From assembly GCA_022497145.1 (NCBI GenBank), contig MU385875.1, positions 186,001-250,000 on the forward strand: DNA of 64,000 nucleotides, in the 5' to 3' direction. This DNA is from Rostrohypoxylon terebratum. Lineage: Eukaryota; Ascomycota; Sordariomycetes; Xylariales; Hypoxylaceae. Below, in pieces: positions 24,502 to 36,034 of the stretch. Positions within the stretch are counted from its first letter, which is position 1, and each line of letters starts with the position of its first letter. The translations under genes and the position numbers were made by a program. A model generated the notes under the pieces. It was not told the origin of the DNA. It searched no databases and worked only from the letters and a program-made list of their open reading frames with translations.

Positions 24502-25537
24502 ATGATTGTGCGTTGATCTATTTTTCTATTGGTTCCCTAGGCTCCCTAGGCTTATCTTGCAAAATTGCTAACATTATATTGCAGCGCAAACAAGCTCGGC
24601 AACGGCGCGACTATCTTTATAGAAGAGCTCTTCTATTAAGAGACTCCGAAATCAGCGAAAAGAGAGCAAAACTCAGAGCTTCCTTAGCCACTGGCAGGCC
24701 CTTAGATCCATCTATCGCCAACGACAAGGAACTAAGGAAAGATTACCAATTCGACGAATCTCGACCAGACCGAAGCAAAGATGAAGAGCTAGACCTCGAT
24801 GATGAATACTCCCAACTTTCTGGGATAGTAGATCCTCGAGTCCTCGTTACCACGTCGAGAGACCCTTCCGCTCGCTTATCGGCATTCGCGAAAGAAATCC
24901 GTCTGCTACTTCCAACTGCCATACGGCTGAATCGTGGCAACTTGATTCTACCAGATCTCGTTCGATCAGCGCAGTCTAGTGGTCTTAGCGATTTAGTGCT
25001 TCTCCATGAGCATCGCGGTGTTCCAACGGCGTTGACGTTGTCCCACTTTCCACACGGACCAACGATATCGTTTTCATTGCATAATGTCGTATTGCGCCAT
25101 GATATTCCCAACAGTATACGAGGAACCGTGAGCGAGTCATATCCGCATCTAATATTTGATGGTGAGCATCGTACCATATATACCTGATTGACCGATTGTT
25201 ACTAACCTCAAATCAAATCATAGGTTTTACCTCTCGCCTCGGTGAAAGGGTTGTCAAAATCTTGAAACATATCTTCCCTCCTAGGGAACCTCTAACGAGC
25301 AAATCTAAGCTAGGAAGTCGAGTAGTCACGTTTAAAAACATTGAAGACTCGATTGAAGTGCGGCATCACGTTTTCGTCCGAACAGGATATGACAGCGTTG
25401 AATTATCCGAAGTCGGGCCTCGAATGACGATGAAAGTATTCGAGATCCGCAGCGGCACGTTGGAGAATAAGGATGGTGATGTCGAATGGCATCTCAACCA
25501 ATACACGAGGACCAGTCGCAAAAAGGATTACCTTTGA
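24502..25537 (+). CDS. IMP4: U3 snoRNP protein IMP4 (Brix domain)
   Basis: Component of the SSU processome, needed for early pre-rRNA cleavage leading to 18S rRNA in the nucleolus. Three exons: 24502-24507 (only ATG ATT), 24585-25161, 25224-25537; introns 77 and 62 bp; 298 aa, normal for IMP4. Joining the 6-nt first exon to exon 2 gives MIRKQARQRRDYLYRRALLL, which is the conserved IMP4 N-terminus. The Brix domain follows: DPRVLVTTSRDPSARLSAF, NRGN, DLVLLHEHRGVPTALTLSHFP and the C-terminal GPRMTMKVFEIRSGTLE. Alternative in-frame starts would lose the conserved MIRKQ segment, so the tiny first exon is favoured. Confidence 0.94.
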
Positions 25538-27679
25538 GACTCATCACATCAACTTTCGACCAACGACTCAAGGCGCTAGAATTCCGCACTTTACTCACAG
25601 CTAAATGAATATGTGGCGCCACGGAGAATGTTGAAATTCCTCTCGAATCCAAGCGAACCTCCATATGAGCTTGTAAATATCCCGCAACAGCTCGTCGACA
25701 TAGAAGCCGCTCAGGATATAGACAAGCTCCACAATGAGTAGCTCCGTTCCGGATAGTCGGTCCATGTGCCAGGATTTGATTAGGGCTCTGAAGTAAGCTG
25801 TCACATTTTGACAGCCATTTGCCAAACTCCAGCTCCCCATGATGCCATCTTATGAGGAGGGACGACATTAGATTGGAAAATCTCACGGTACAAGACCATA
25901 GTAAAACTATGGCTGTCTAGCATGAGTTGTCTTGGGAGAAGGCATCACGGCGAGCAAAGAAAACCACATTTTCCATCTAGTTGAGTAATTCGAAAGTATG
26001 GCTGATGGTTAAGACAGGCATGATGTCTAAGCTTATATCAGAGCTTATCAAAGAGAGAGCAAAGTAAGAGATGAGTCTCGGACGAGGTCATCTCAACAGT
26101 CTGTTGATAGATTGAGACTGGATTTGCAATAAGCAAAGGCATCCTGAATCACAGTTGTGTTGGTACTAAGATCTGAAAGTCGTATTAGTGGGCATTGTGA
26201 CAAGTGAGCAGCGCAACGGGGTTTCAACCATCGTTAAGACAACAGACATTCAGACATCCAGTCTGCCAGTTTGATGAATAAGCAATTGGCCGTTGTAATC
26301 TTGGAAATGTGAGCCGAGTTTTGCCAATATATGCTGCCTAGGTCCTAGTACGCATACGAAGTAGACTGAGCCTAATGGACGCGACGACATCGTGATAGTC
26401 CGGTTCTAAATGGCTAATATTCGGCTCGGGTCAAACAGTTTCGCAGCTACGGTAAGCTACCAAATTATGGGCTGTGACGACATGTGAACAACTTTTCAAG
26501 TTCACAGCCCCAGCGCGAGGAAGCGCTACAGATTCGCGATTGGCGGGCAAGGGTTGAAGCTAAACCCAGGAGGGTAGTACTATGTAAGGATGGCAGGGTT
26601 TTCTGGGGCCGTGCTCTATTTTGGGGGGTCGTACAGCTTAGAGCTTACGATCATCTGCAGGCTGTTCTTGCCTGCTTGCCACTGCAGTGTGTCCAGTACC
26701 TACCTGGCACCTGCTAATAATTGTGACAATTGTACTTTCTTAGCTCTAATTTCCACATGCATGTGTGGAAATACTTCCATCATGGGTCGTTAGATTGGTA
26801 GTGGAGTACTTGAATGCAAAGTTCTCCATATTACCTACCTAGCAGCCTAGCAGCCTAGTAGTAGTAGGGTACCTATCTACATAGTAAGGGTATTGATCCC
26901 AGCTTTGGGCGAACTTCGCTCTTTATCCAAGCCACCCTGCCACCGTCAGTGCCTGTGGTCGTCGTCAATCAATCGATTAATCATTCAGCACCCTGACCCT
27001 GGGGGACCCCCATTTTTGCGAAAACCAGATTCGCGGGTTAATCCTTGAATGAGAAAATTCCGTTTAATAGTTTGTTTCTTTCAAGATTTACTATGTACTT
27101 GTACGAAGTACCTATCAACTCATAATACAATACATATCTCGTCTTGTTCATCATTTTTCTCTACTTCACTCTCGACTTCTTATTTTTCTCGGTTCTATTT
27201 GAATCAATTGTACCGAATAATTTGTTTGTACTTGTTTCTTTTTTTTTTCTTTCTTGCCTGGGCAGTCTCGTGTCGGAAAGCAAGACAATTCCCAGAGGGT
27301 GATAGGCTGTTAGAACTTACTACTACTAATATTAGTAGTAGCCTACAAACACCGCCTAGACGTCACTTCGGTCAGTTCATTTTGCAGGGTCCGTGTGTGC
27401 CCTAACAAGCAGCTGCAAATGCTCCAGGGCGTTCCAGGGCAGTAAAATTGATTCAATCAATTTGGCTTTGGCGGATTTGGTCCCATCCCTCTCCAACTTC
27501 CATTCAGCCATTCCCGAGTCCCTCCTTTTTACATCATCACCATCACCATCACCCTCGCCATCATAATTGCCCATCATATCCGATCATTAACAACGCTTCC
27601 TGCCTGTCGCGCCGACCCGAGATCTTAAATCCATTAGGCTTTTTTAGATTTCGCCAGGCCGACGGCCTAAATAGACATC
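25538..27679. other. Long intergenic region upstream of the syntaxin gene
   Basis: 2.1 kb with no supported gene. The proximal part upstream of the syntaxin start is strongly pyrimidine-rich (about 27125-27260) and includes a CAT/CAC-rich run at about 27532-27565, typical of fungal promoter/5' UTR sequence. TACCTACCTAG-type motifs occur near 26836 and 26870. ORFs on both strands (for example 25494-25886 -, 26484-26793 +, 27049-27405 +) lack recognisable domains. Confidence 0.55.
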
Positions 27680-28770
27680 ATGTCTTACGGTCAATATCAA
27701 AACAATGGGTACCAAGCCGCCCCAACAGCTGAACAGGGCTACGATTATGGTCAGGTAAGCGATAGCGATAGCAATAGCAATAGCATTAACCAGTAATGGT
27801 GTTTCGGCGCATGTTCCTATCCATCTAATAATTGTTTAGAATCAGGATCACGAATTGCAAAGTTACCCTCAACAACCAGCTTCAGATACGCTCTCACAGC
27901 AGGATTTTCTTGGCCGGATTCAATTTCTCCGCAATGAGATTGGCACGCTCACAGACAATGTCCGAAAAATTGCAACAATACACCAGCGCTTATTGGCAGA
28001 GCCAGACAGCGCCACCGTATCTGAGGGACTCGAACGCATCATCGCCGAAACCCAAACCTTGAACCGCGGCATCCGGGATCAGCTTAAGTTCCTAGCCAAT
28101 GACGCTAACAAGACGACCGATGCCAGCCGCAACGTGAAGGAGCGCCAGGTCAACACGATCAAGGCCGAGTTCGAGCGCGAATTGCGCAATTATCAGGAAG
28201 AAGAGAGTTCCCACCGTCAACGGTACCGCGACCTGATCGCTCGTCAGTACCGCATCGTCAACCCCGAAGCTACCGAGGACGAAGTTCGCCAAGCGACCGA
28301 GGCTGATTGGGGTAACGAGGGCGTTTTCCAAACGGCTGTATGTTTCAACATCTCTCTTACCGCCGATCCTTCCGCGATAAAATGCAATATGCAATGCTGA
28401 CAATAACATGTAGCTCCGTACCAACCGTACCGGACAAGCCTCGACGGTCCTCGGTGCCGTGCGCACTCGCCACAACGAGCTGCAACGCATCGAACAAACT
28501 CTCGTAGAGCTGGCAGCTATGTTCCAAGACCTCGCTGTATTAATCGAGCAGCACGAGCCCTACGTCCAGCAAGCGGAGGAGAACGCCCAAAACACGGCCA
28601 AGTACATGGACGAGGGCAACACGCACGTTAAGAAAGGTATCATCCACGCCCGTAACCGCCGAAAGTGGAAGTGGTGGTGTCTATTCATCGTCATCCTCAT
28701 CATTCTCGTTGCCATCGCCATCGGTGTCGGTGTCGCCGCCCAGAACGGTGCATTTAAGAAGAATAACTAG
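27680..28770 (+). CDS. SSO1: Plasma-membrane t-SNARE syntaxin (SSO1/SSO2 type)
   Basis: Qa-SNARE that pairs with Sec9 and Snc for exocytic vesicle fusion at the plasma membrane. Three exons, 27680-27754, 27840-28337, 28414-28770, with introns of 85 and 76 bp, give 309 aa. The short first exon encodes a Tyr/Gln/Asn-rich N-terminus. The Habc region starts near QQDFLGRIQFLRNEIGTLTD. The SNARE helix contains ARHNELQRIEQTL-like heptads with the ionic-layer Gln in MFQDLAVLIEQHE. A C-terminal TM anchor (CLFIVILIILVAIAIGVGVAA) ends in a short basic tail. Intron 1 carries an imperfect GATAGC/AATAGC hexamer run (27760-27787). Confidence 0.95.
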
Positions 28771-29859
28771 GGCTTCACACATGACGCGTAATTGTTACGG
28801 GGATGGACGGGTGGCTACCTGGGGGGCGTGTGCTACTACCAAAATGAACGGGAAAAAAACACAAATCGTCGGATCATGCGGAATGGCAAATCTTGGGAGA
28901 TTCATAGTAATTGCCGGCATTCAGTCCAATATCTAGAACCCAGGACCCAGGTATACGGACCGTCGGCGGACCCTCCGGCCCTCCAGTTTATATCTACGGA
29001 GGAACGGGGTTTAGGAAGGGGAGGGCCCTTAATGCATCGTTTTTTCTTATGTAACGCATAACTTTCTTGTGCGGATTCTTCTTTGCCGCGAGGGCGGCCT
29101 GTCTATTGGATCTTGTTTTTCTCCAGGGTGAACGGTCCACAGTTAGAACGGGCTGGTATTGTAGATAGGTAGATACGTATGCCCGTATGTTTACTGCTTC
29201 TTTTCTAGGACCCTTTATAGTGTTTATTTCCCGTAGATTCCCATTATATGTTGTATTGCCTCGTATACCTACTGAAGTGTGCAGAATCTCGTTCCGGGAG
29301 CACGGTACGGAATTGGTGTTTTGAACTCGGAATGTATGCGTAGACATACAGCAGAATTTTTATTTAGTCAGACGCTCGTCTGAATTGATTTGAATACTAA
29401 ATGAAACTCACCTACTTGCCAACCCGAAATAAAGACAAGCCACTTTTGGAGGACTTGTGATTCGGGTTCCGAGTATGATGAAATGAGGCTATTTCTGAAT
29501 GCCGTGCGGTCTCTCAATTTTTGCTTACCTAGGAGGTACTAACAGTAACTAGGTAGATAGCACGATCCTCGTAACCTTCGCCATGAATCAGATCATATAG
29601 AAAATTATTCCACCAGAACAATGCTACGAGGTTTACATCACAATGAAATAGATCGTGCTATCACACACTAGAGTTCGGTATTATGAAGAATAGAATATAT
29701 TCAAAGTAAACCTAATACAAGATAATTTTATCAGAAACCCGACCCTTTTCCCCAGGTGTCCAACCGTTTGTATATTCAAAATGGCAGAGCCGGTTTCTAA
29801 GAGGCCTTTCCCTGCTAACTATACACCTAACTACTAGGTACGACCGCTAGACAATGCAG
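28771..29859. other. Convergent intergenic region
   Basis: Between the 3' ends of the syntaxin and the sedolisin genes. No gene seen. TACCTAGGAGGTAC- and CTAGGTAGAT-type motifs at about 29526-29555. Confidence 0.5.
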
Positions 29860-32035
29860 TTAGTTCGTGTCCTTGCAGCCCACGCCTGGGAGCTTTGTGC
29901 CGGGAGCAACCATCTCGAGCAATTTGTCGAACAAGGGAGTTCCCAACCCGGTGACGGGATCCCATCCCTCAGTAGCATTCCATCCGGCTCCAGGAACAAT
30001 CGGCGTGGGCAGGCCACTGTAGACTGCAATATGTTAGCGTCCATACAATGATAAAGCGTGGCCTCAGGTTCAGAATCGGCGTATAAAGAATCAGCATTGG
30101 GAAAAGTGTAGACTTACTATCTTCACCAGTGCATCCCTTGCTACCACCCAGCTTAATGTCAGTGAGACCACCTTTCACGGCGTCGCTGTAAAGCCAAGGG
30201 TTAAGGAAACCTAGGGGCTTCTGCCCGCTCTTGACGCGTGCGTTGTTTAGCAAGCTAATGATAGAAGCAAAGGTCGGTGCTGAAGCAGACGTTCCGCCCA
30301 CTTTGATAAGCTGTCCTTGAGAGTACACGTTGAAGTTTCGTCCTTGAGCGGCGACGTCGGGGAATCCACGTCCACTAGGGTTGTACAGACCCTTGAACGT
30401 GTCGCCAATGCTGTTAAGGTACGTAGTTACTGCTGCTTTCTGGTAATGGGGGATGGGGAAAATGTCCGAGAAGCCACCAGATGAGAAAGAAACAGCGCGC
30501 TCGGGTGCTACACCCACGGTACCACCAACGGACGTGACATACGGGCAGGCTGCAGGGAAGATGGGTAGAAGACGGGTAGTGTTCTTGCCATCATTAGTCT
30601 GGCATGCGCTACCAGGGCCGGTACTACGAGGAGGTTAATTCAATCACGAACCAGAATTTCTTTAGGCATGAAAACACTTACTCTCCTGAGCTAAACAACA
30701 CCGAGACACCCCTTGCGCCTAGCTGACCAAACATGGTGCAGACTTTCTTGACATATGCCTTCGGTACCGACTGCTCATCCTCTCCGTAGGACGTAGTCAA
30801 GGTGTGAGGAAGCTCCTCATCAGAAAGATTCAGTAGATAAGTCAAGTACTCGAGATACGGCTCATTAGATCCCTTTTTGAGCATTAGCAAGTCAAAAATT
30901 GGTACTCAAAGGACATGGCCTACTAACACTAGATGCATCAGGTTGACTACCAAACGTTAGCATGTACGATCAACTCGTAGCGGTAGAAATATGAGCTTAC
31001 TCGAGGTCCGGGACTATTGGTCCACGACCGCCGGTGCTGAAGTACTTAATGTGCGTGTTGAAGCCCAATGATGCCGCATATTGCATGTCCAGATTAGCCT
31101 CAACATCGTCATCGACCGAATCAGTCTGGTTGTTTAAACCACCGTTGACCGAGATTGTGGTGAAGTTCTGGGAGACGGCGTAAGGAGCAAACTGCGTAAG
31201 GAATGTATCCAATGCATCATGCTTGGCGTATTCATTTAAGAAGCCACTGACGCCAAAGATGGTTGGGACGTCGGGGTCCGCAGTTGTATTGCCTACATTG
31301 TAGAGAGCGCGCAAGCATTCAGGGGTCACGGTACTGTTGCAGAAAGTTACATTAAGATTCTGGCTGGGGATCTCAGAAGCAATCTGGAATCTGTGGGCCA
31401 CCTCTTCTTGTTCGATGACTTCGTAAACTTGGGCAATCCCTTGGGGTTTCATCTGACCAAATCTAGTGGTGGGCTGGATCATTGTGATGTGTGATCTCAC
31501 TTCGTCGGGTACGGAATAGCTGTCTCGAGTTAGCGAATCTCAATGCCTCCCCGTTGATCAGGGATAATGCATACTGCAAAGTCCGGACTCGTTGGGCGTT
31601 CGAACCGACATTTTTGTACACCTCGAAATGAGTGTTCAACAAGCTCGACGCCCTTAGAACGGTAGCTTTGAAGTTAATCCATTCACCGTCGTTCTCAATG
31701 TCGGACGAGGGGATACCGGCTGATCGAAGCCAATCCAGCACGGCAGAAGTAGATTCTTCCCTCGGCTTCATCATCTCCTTGACCTCTTCGCGAGACATGT
31801 GACGTCCGTATAGAGGATGCTGCGGGGTAGAGATGTCATACAGAGCTTTCTCAAAGTGACCTAAGTTAGGTTGTTCGAGAGCAATGCGTAGTTTGAGAAC
31901 CTGAGCTGGGTGCGCGTCCTTCACTTTCGACCAACCCACGGGAACCTTAGGTAAAGACTCAACGACGACATCTTTGCCTTCGACGGCAGTCTGGAGCAGC
32001 GCAATGGCTGCGCAAAGGAGCGTGTAGGACTTCAT
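29860..32035 (-). CDS. Secreted sedolisin / tripeptidyl-peptidase (MEROPS S53)
   Basis: Secreted acid serine-carboxyl peptidase, likely releasing tripeptides from protein N-termini. Six exons: 32035-31575, 31519-31001, 30946-30928, 30872-30682, 30623-30118, 30023-29860; 619 aa. A signal peptide (MKSYTLLCAAIALLQTAVEG) precedes a long Pro_kumamolisin propeptide (WSKVKDAHPAQVLKLRIAL...). The catalytic tetrad is visible: Glu294 and Asp298 in DDDVEANLDMQY, Asp397 in SSGDTGPGS, Ser509 in GGTSASAPTFAS. The C-terminus has the Ca-site-like GWDPVTGLGTP. The 19-nt third exon supplies DQPDASS and is flanked by 54- and 55-bp introns; without it the frame cannot be closed. All other joins use canonical GT-AG sites. 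Free-living nutrient scavenging is the usual role. Confidence 0.95.
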
Positions 32036-34372
32036 TGCGAACTATGTTGTAGCCCGGGAAAGCGATGCAACACTGGTTAACAATGGAATAGCCAGCTACC
32101 TCTTCATACGAAGAGCCGGATGTTCAAAACGAGCGAAGAGAAGGAAGGAATGAATGAATGAATGAGGTAAACCTCAAATAAAATTGAGGAACAGATACCT
32201 ATTCTAATAAGTATGAGACATCCCTGTATGAGATTATGTAAAGGAGATACCCGAGTCGAGTTAAGAGAAGCTGACTGGTCTAAACCAACAAGCCTCGTGA
32301 AGAATGCTACAGCTATTATTACCTAGTTGTACATAGGAGGAACAGGTTAGGAAATACGAGTACCTACTAAGTAGGTACATATGTATGTAGTAGGTAGGTA
32401 AACACCTAAAATCCGCGCTTAAAATGCTTGTCTCATCCTTGAACCAGTTCCAGTTGACAAACTCCAATTCGGGTATTCCATGGATGTACCTGCCCATTTA
32501 CAGTTTACTTGCCCAGCTATTGTCCATTTGGCCAGTCAGCTACCTCACAGGTATCTTACCTCAGCCGTCATCCGATGTGGTTGCCGTTATATTAAAATTA
32601 ATATCCATGCTACGGTTTCCCATCGCGGACCCCCCAGCCTGCCAGCTTCCACCTGCCGCAATGGACACCTAGCGACCCTCTAACACTCCCTAACGCACCA
32701 ATCAAGAAAGGGAGACCCTGGCCTTATCAGGATCTCAAACATACTAAATATGCCAAGGTAGGTACTTCGGTACCAGGTAAATTCTACCTACTAGTACCTA
32801 GAGCCCTACACCCAAGCAGCTGTTTGGTGGGATTCGTGGATCACTGGATTTACTATTACTACTATGTATGTACAAGAAATTAGAGAAGGTCGATCATTAA
32901 CTTGATCGGTGGATTTACAGGGCTACCTACCTGCTCCCTCTAATAATTCCATACTTCGCCAAAGCACACAGATACGTGTCGAACGCCGCTGGGCTGAGTC
33001 CTTCCTCGACCTGATCAATTGCCAATTGGCTAATTAACCCTGTGCAGATAGCACTAATAAGGAATAGTGTATACCCGGAACCTTGAACCCAGCCCTAGTG
33101 TAGACCAGCACTGGAAGGCTCCATCCAGGGCAGCTTCCGGGGTACTGGTGCTGTCTACGATAACAAGCAACGACTAAACTCCTTAGCAGCCTTGGAAGCT
33201 CTATTATTAGTGACAATGTCTGTACATACATAGTACTATGTAGTATTTAGCGACCAGCGACCTACCTACTATGTATTGTTTGCTTGTTAAAACATCTTTA
33301 AATAGGTATATTTCTACATAATCCTCTTTATTCTAAGACGTGTTGACAGGCATTTATACTTAAAACCATCGATTGCATTTTATATGAAGGGGGCCGAACA
33401 ATCATGAGAGATAAAAAACAGATGCCTCTGCTAAGGGCAGCATAACTACAACGTTGTTAAATCTCTCATGAGGTCTCACTTACCTATTTAGACCCGTTCT
33501 TTTTCTTCTCTCCCAAAATATTGAATCCACCAGGCCACAGCCTTCTTGCCTTCTTCCTTTCTTAGGAAGTTCGATAACCATTACGCTATTATAGTTGAGC
33601 AGATTTTTTTCAACCTTCAGCTAGTATTAATATCGAAAGCACTTTCCATATAAGCTCAAGCCGGCCCAATCTAACTAACCATCGACAAATAAAAGCCATA
33701 TCAATTGGATCCAACGTACCTCGTGACGGAAGCTCGCCCGATGTCTTAGTCTGTGAACCTGTGAAGCGTCCCCGACCAAGCCATTGATCAACTGGATTCA
33801 AATATTTTCATGGAGTTTTACAGATTTCTTATCAAGGACTCGACAATTACCATTGAATAATAGTAATATTTTGAGGAGGGTGATATATTATGAGTGCGAC
33901 TGAGTTCAAGTTCTGAATCTTATCGGCCGACTTCTACTACTACGTATCTTTATGATGATGATGAACCATTCACATGAGGTACTAACATGTCGATGCTTCC
34001 TGACAAACACAAGCCGCCGACTTGTTTTAATCCGCAGCTACAAGGTGTATCCATCATGCCTAGCATCATGATGTTCTGAGATATGTAGCTGCTTGAGACG
34101 TTTGTTGTGTGAAATTGTTGACGGTCATTGGGCCAATCTCATGTGGGAGTCAAGTCTCAGAACAAATCATGTTATATCTCAGATATGAGTGCCATCTCCT
34201 GCTTGGCTACTACTTAGCTAGCCACAATCGTTTCATACATCGCAGTCTCCGTTGAAATTCTCATCGATATATAAATTGTCATCTCAAATCATGTCGTGCC
34301 TTTATTTTCATTCATATTCTCCTCACACCCTAAGAAAGTATTCACCAGCAGATTAGAAACTATTATTCCGTT
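32036..34372. other. Long intergenic region, no gene recognised
   Basis: 2.3 kb between the sedolisin start and a small membrane-protein ORF. It has dense TAGGTA/TACCTA motif clusters at about 32365-32400, 32755-32800, 32922 and 33258. A GAATGAAT run occurs near 32148. Short ORFs on both strands show no motif. Confidence 0.55.
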
Positions 34373-34627
34373 ATGGAAGGCTACAAATCCTCAGATCTAC
34401 TGAGGATCCCATCGCGAGACGAGGCTGAAAGGTGGGAAGAAAGGAACTTCGCGCCACGTACAAGACGGAACTACACCAAGGCCATCGTTCTCGGCTTGAT
34501 TTTTGGAATTGTGATAGGTGGCGCGATTGGTATAGGGGTTGTTTATGCGACGAGAAATACAGGCTCTTCAGAAAATGTAAAAGCTTCATATTGGGCCACC
34601 CCAGGAATACCAGCAGGGGCTATGTGA
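34373..34627 (+). CDS. Small single-TM hypothetical protein
   Basis: 84-codon ORF with an ATG preceded by an AT-rich leader. The N-terminal half is hydrophilic and charged (SRDEAERWEERNF, RTRRNY). One strongly hydrophobic, Gly-rich helix follows at about residues 38-60 (IVLGLIFGIVIGGAIGIGVV), then a short Ser/Thr/Pro-containing tail. The arrangement suggests a single-pass membrane protein. Just downstream, a well-formed intron-like segment (GTATGT...CTAAC...TAG, 34646-34710) cannot be joined without crossing the TGA stop, so this may be the decayed 5' exon of a longer gene. Family not recognised; low confidence that it is functional. Confidence 0.4.
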   Translation: MEGYKSSDLLRIPSRDEAERWEERNFAPRTRRNYTKAIVLGLIFGIVIGGAIGIGVVYATRNTGSSENVKASYWATPGIPAGAM

Positions 34628-34801
34628 AGATTGTTCAAGGACTGGTATGTTCTTACCTGGACAGGCGGATACCTCCTTGTGTAATACAGACTCAGCTAAC
34701 ATATCATAGGCACCTGGGTTACTTCCATCACTTCTATGTTTGGCGTCCATTCAATCTAGGTAGTTTGCAGCTCCGGGAACAACTCCGTCAACTCCGCTTC
34801 C

Positions 34802-35489
34802 CTAGCTGCGATAGCGCTCCCGGAAGTCCTGCCCTAGTGCTTGAGCGCCCATAACCTCAATCCCGTAATAGCCATGACCGCGAACTTATCCCAAGCTGAC
34901 CAGTCTGTCCATTGCCCTTGAATTCGATCTTGAAGGGGTTTATCGCCAACCAATTGCTATTCCGGGCAAAATTAGCAACGACCTCCGGTTCCTCGCTTAA
35001 ACTGCCTTGCGAAGTACCCTCGTCTACGTTCGCATCCTTCCCGGATTGGCGGTAGAGCTTCATCGGCTTGAACCCTCACTTCCACGGCGGCCCGACTATA
35101 CTCTTGTCCTCATCATTCTTACTCTACCGCCACTCGAAGTCCACTCTCCGAATTCCTTATTTCTGCTCAATCTTAGTTGAGAACCTGAGTGTCGCTGTGC
35201 CAGAACTCGCAGCAGCATGCATAATCCACGATGAACATTCAGCGGGCGCATTACCCGACGCTTGGGCCAAGGTGATGATTCTATTCAACAAAAGATTGCC
35301 GTTCTCGTCGTTGGCGGCGGCGAGCATCGGATCGTTAGTAGTCGGTCCATTACGCAAGACCAAACCTGGTCTCCCTGGCACCTTTCCGCCCAGCCCCGTG
35401 TACATCCCAACAGGGAAGAGCTTCTTATCTATACCGTTTCTTAGATGGAACGTGGTGGTGACCTTCCACTGGCAATATCTATGTCAGCT
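34802..35489 (-). pseudogene. Degraded unknown gene (three in-frame stops plus frameshifts)
   Basis: On the minus strand one frame reads as good protein (for example QWKVTTTFHLRNG, KKLFPVGMYTGLGG, VPGRPGLVLRNGP, ECSSWIMHAAASSGTATLRF, NPFKIEFKGNGQTGQ). It is broken by TAA, TAG and TGA at about 35154-35156, 35119-35121 and 35077-35079. Coding-like sequence continues past each stop in the same frame, then shifts frame near 34890, and the tail GYYGIEVMGAQALGQ runs to a stop at 34802. No ATG or intron set restores it. Each stop is one transition away from CAA, CAG or CGA/TGG, the pattern expected of C-to-T mutation such as RIP. Family not recognised. Confidence 0.6.
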
Positions 35490-36034
35490 ATTACTTATGA
35501 GATAGTTCAACATTGCCATTCATACTGTTCCGGGGCTAAAGTTCAGAAAGTGTTAACATGAATGCCATTCTTCGCAAGTAGTAAGTATGATTCTAGGAGC
35601 TAGCCGTACAATGGCATAACATGACATGTGTTCACTGAGATCGTATGGAAGTCGACTTGTGATATTGTACTTTGATGTTATGATAAATTCGTCAAGTGTT
35701 GGCTCAATCAATGGACTAATCCACCCAACTGTGTGTTACACCTTCTCTCATTCGAGAAGGCTTGTCAAGTCCCTATCTATGGTCTAAGGCTTGCTTGCGG
35801 TTGTCATCGGAAGGATGGCTCTTCAACGGTTTACATGGGATATTGGCCATTCGATAATCAAGTTCTCGTGCGTGCAGCTAGACCACCCTGGATCTTCGGC
35901 CTGGGTTATCTCCGTTGCATACTTGATATATTATGTAGGTAATGGTCATCTGCGCCGTCTTGTCAATCGGGAGACAGGCTTCTAACCTACTTTCACATAA
36001 TTTCCTTTCATATATTCGTTAGTTGAAGATCACA
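35490..36034. other. Intergenic, no gene recognised
   Basis: Between the degraded gene and the 3' end of the RVS167-like gene. Two overlapping plus-strand ORFs (35733-35985) have no recognisable motif. A TAGGTACCTAC motif lies at 36050, inside the last codons region of the next gene's 3' edge. Confidence 0.45.

Noticed and set aside
33530..33640. tRNA-like segment with a 5-bp stem and 7-nt loop on the minus strand
   Set aside because: No U33, no T arm and no acceptor pairing; likely chance.
35733..35985. Two short plus-strand ORFs near the RVS167-like 3' end
   Set aside because: Overlapping, short and without motifs.
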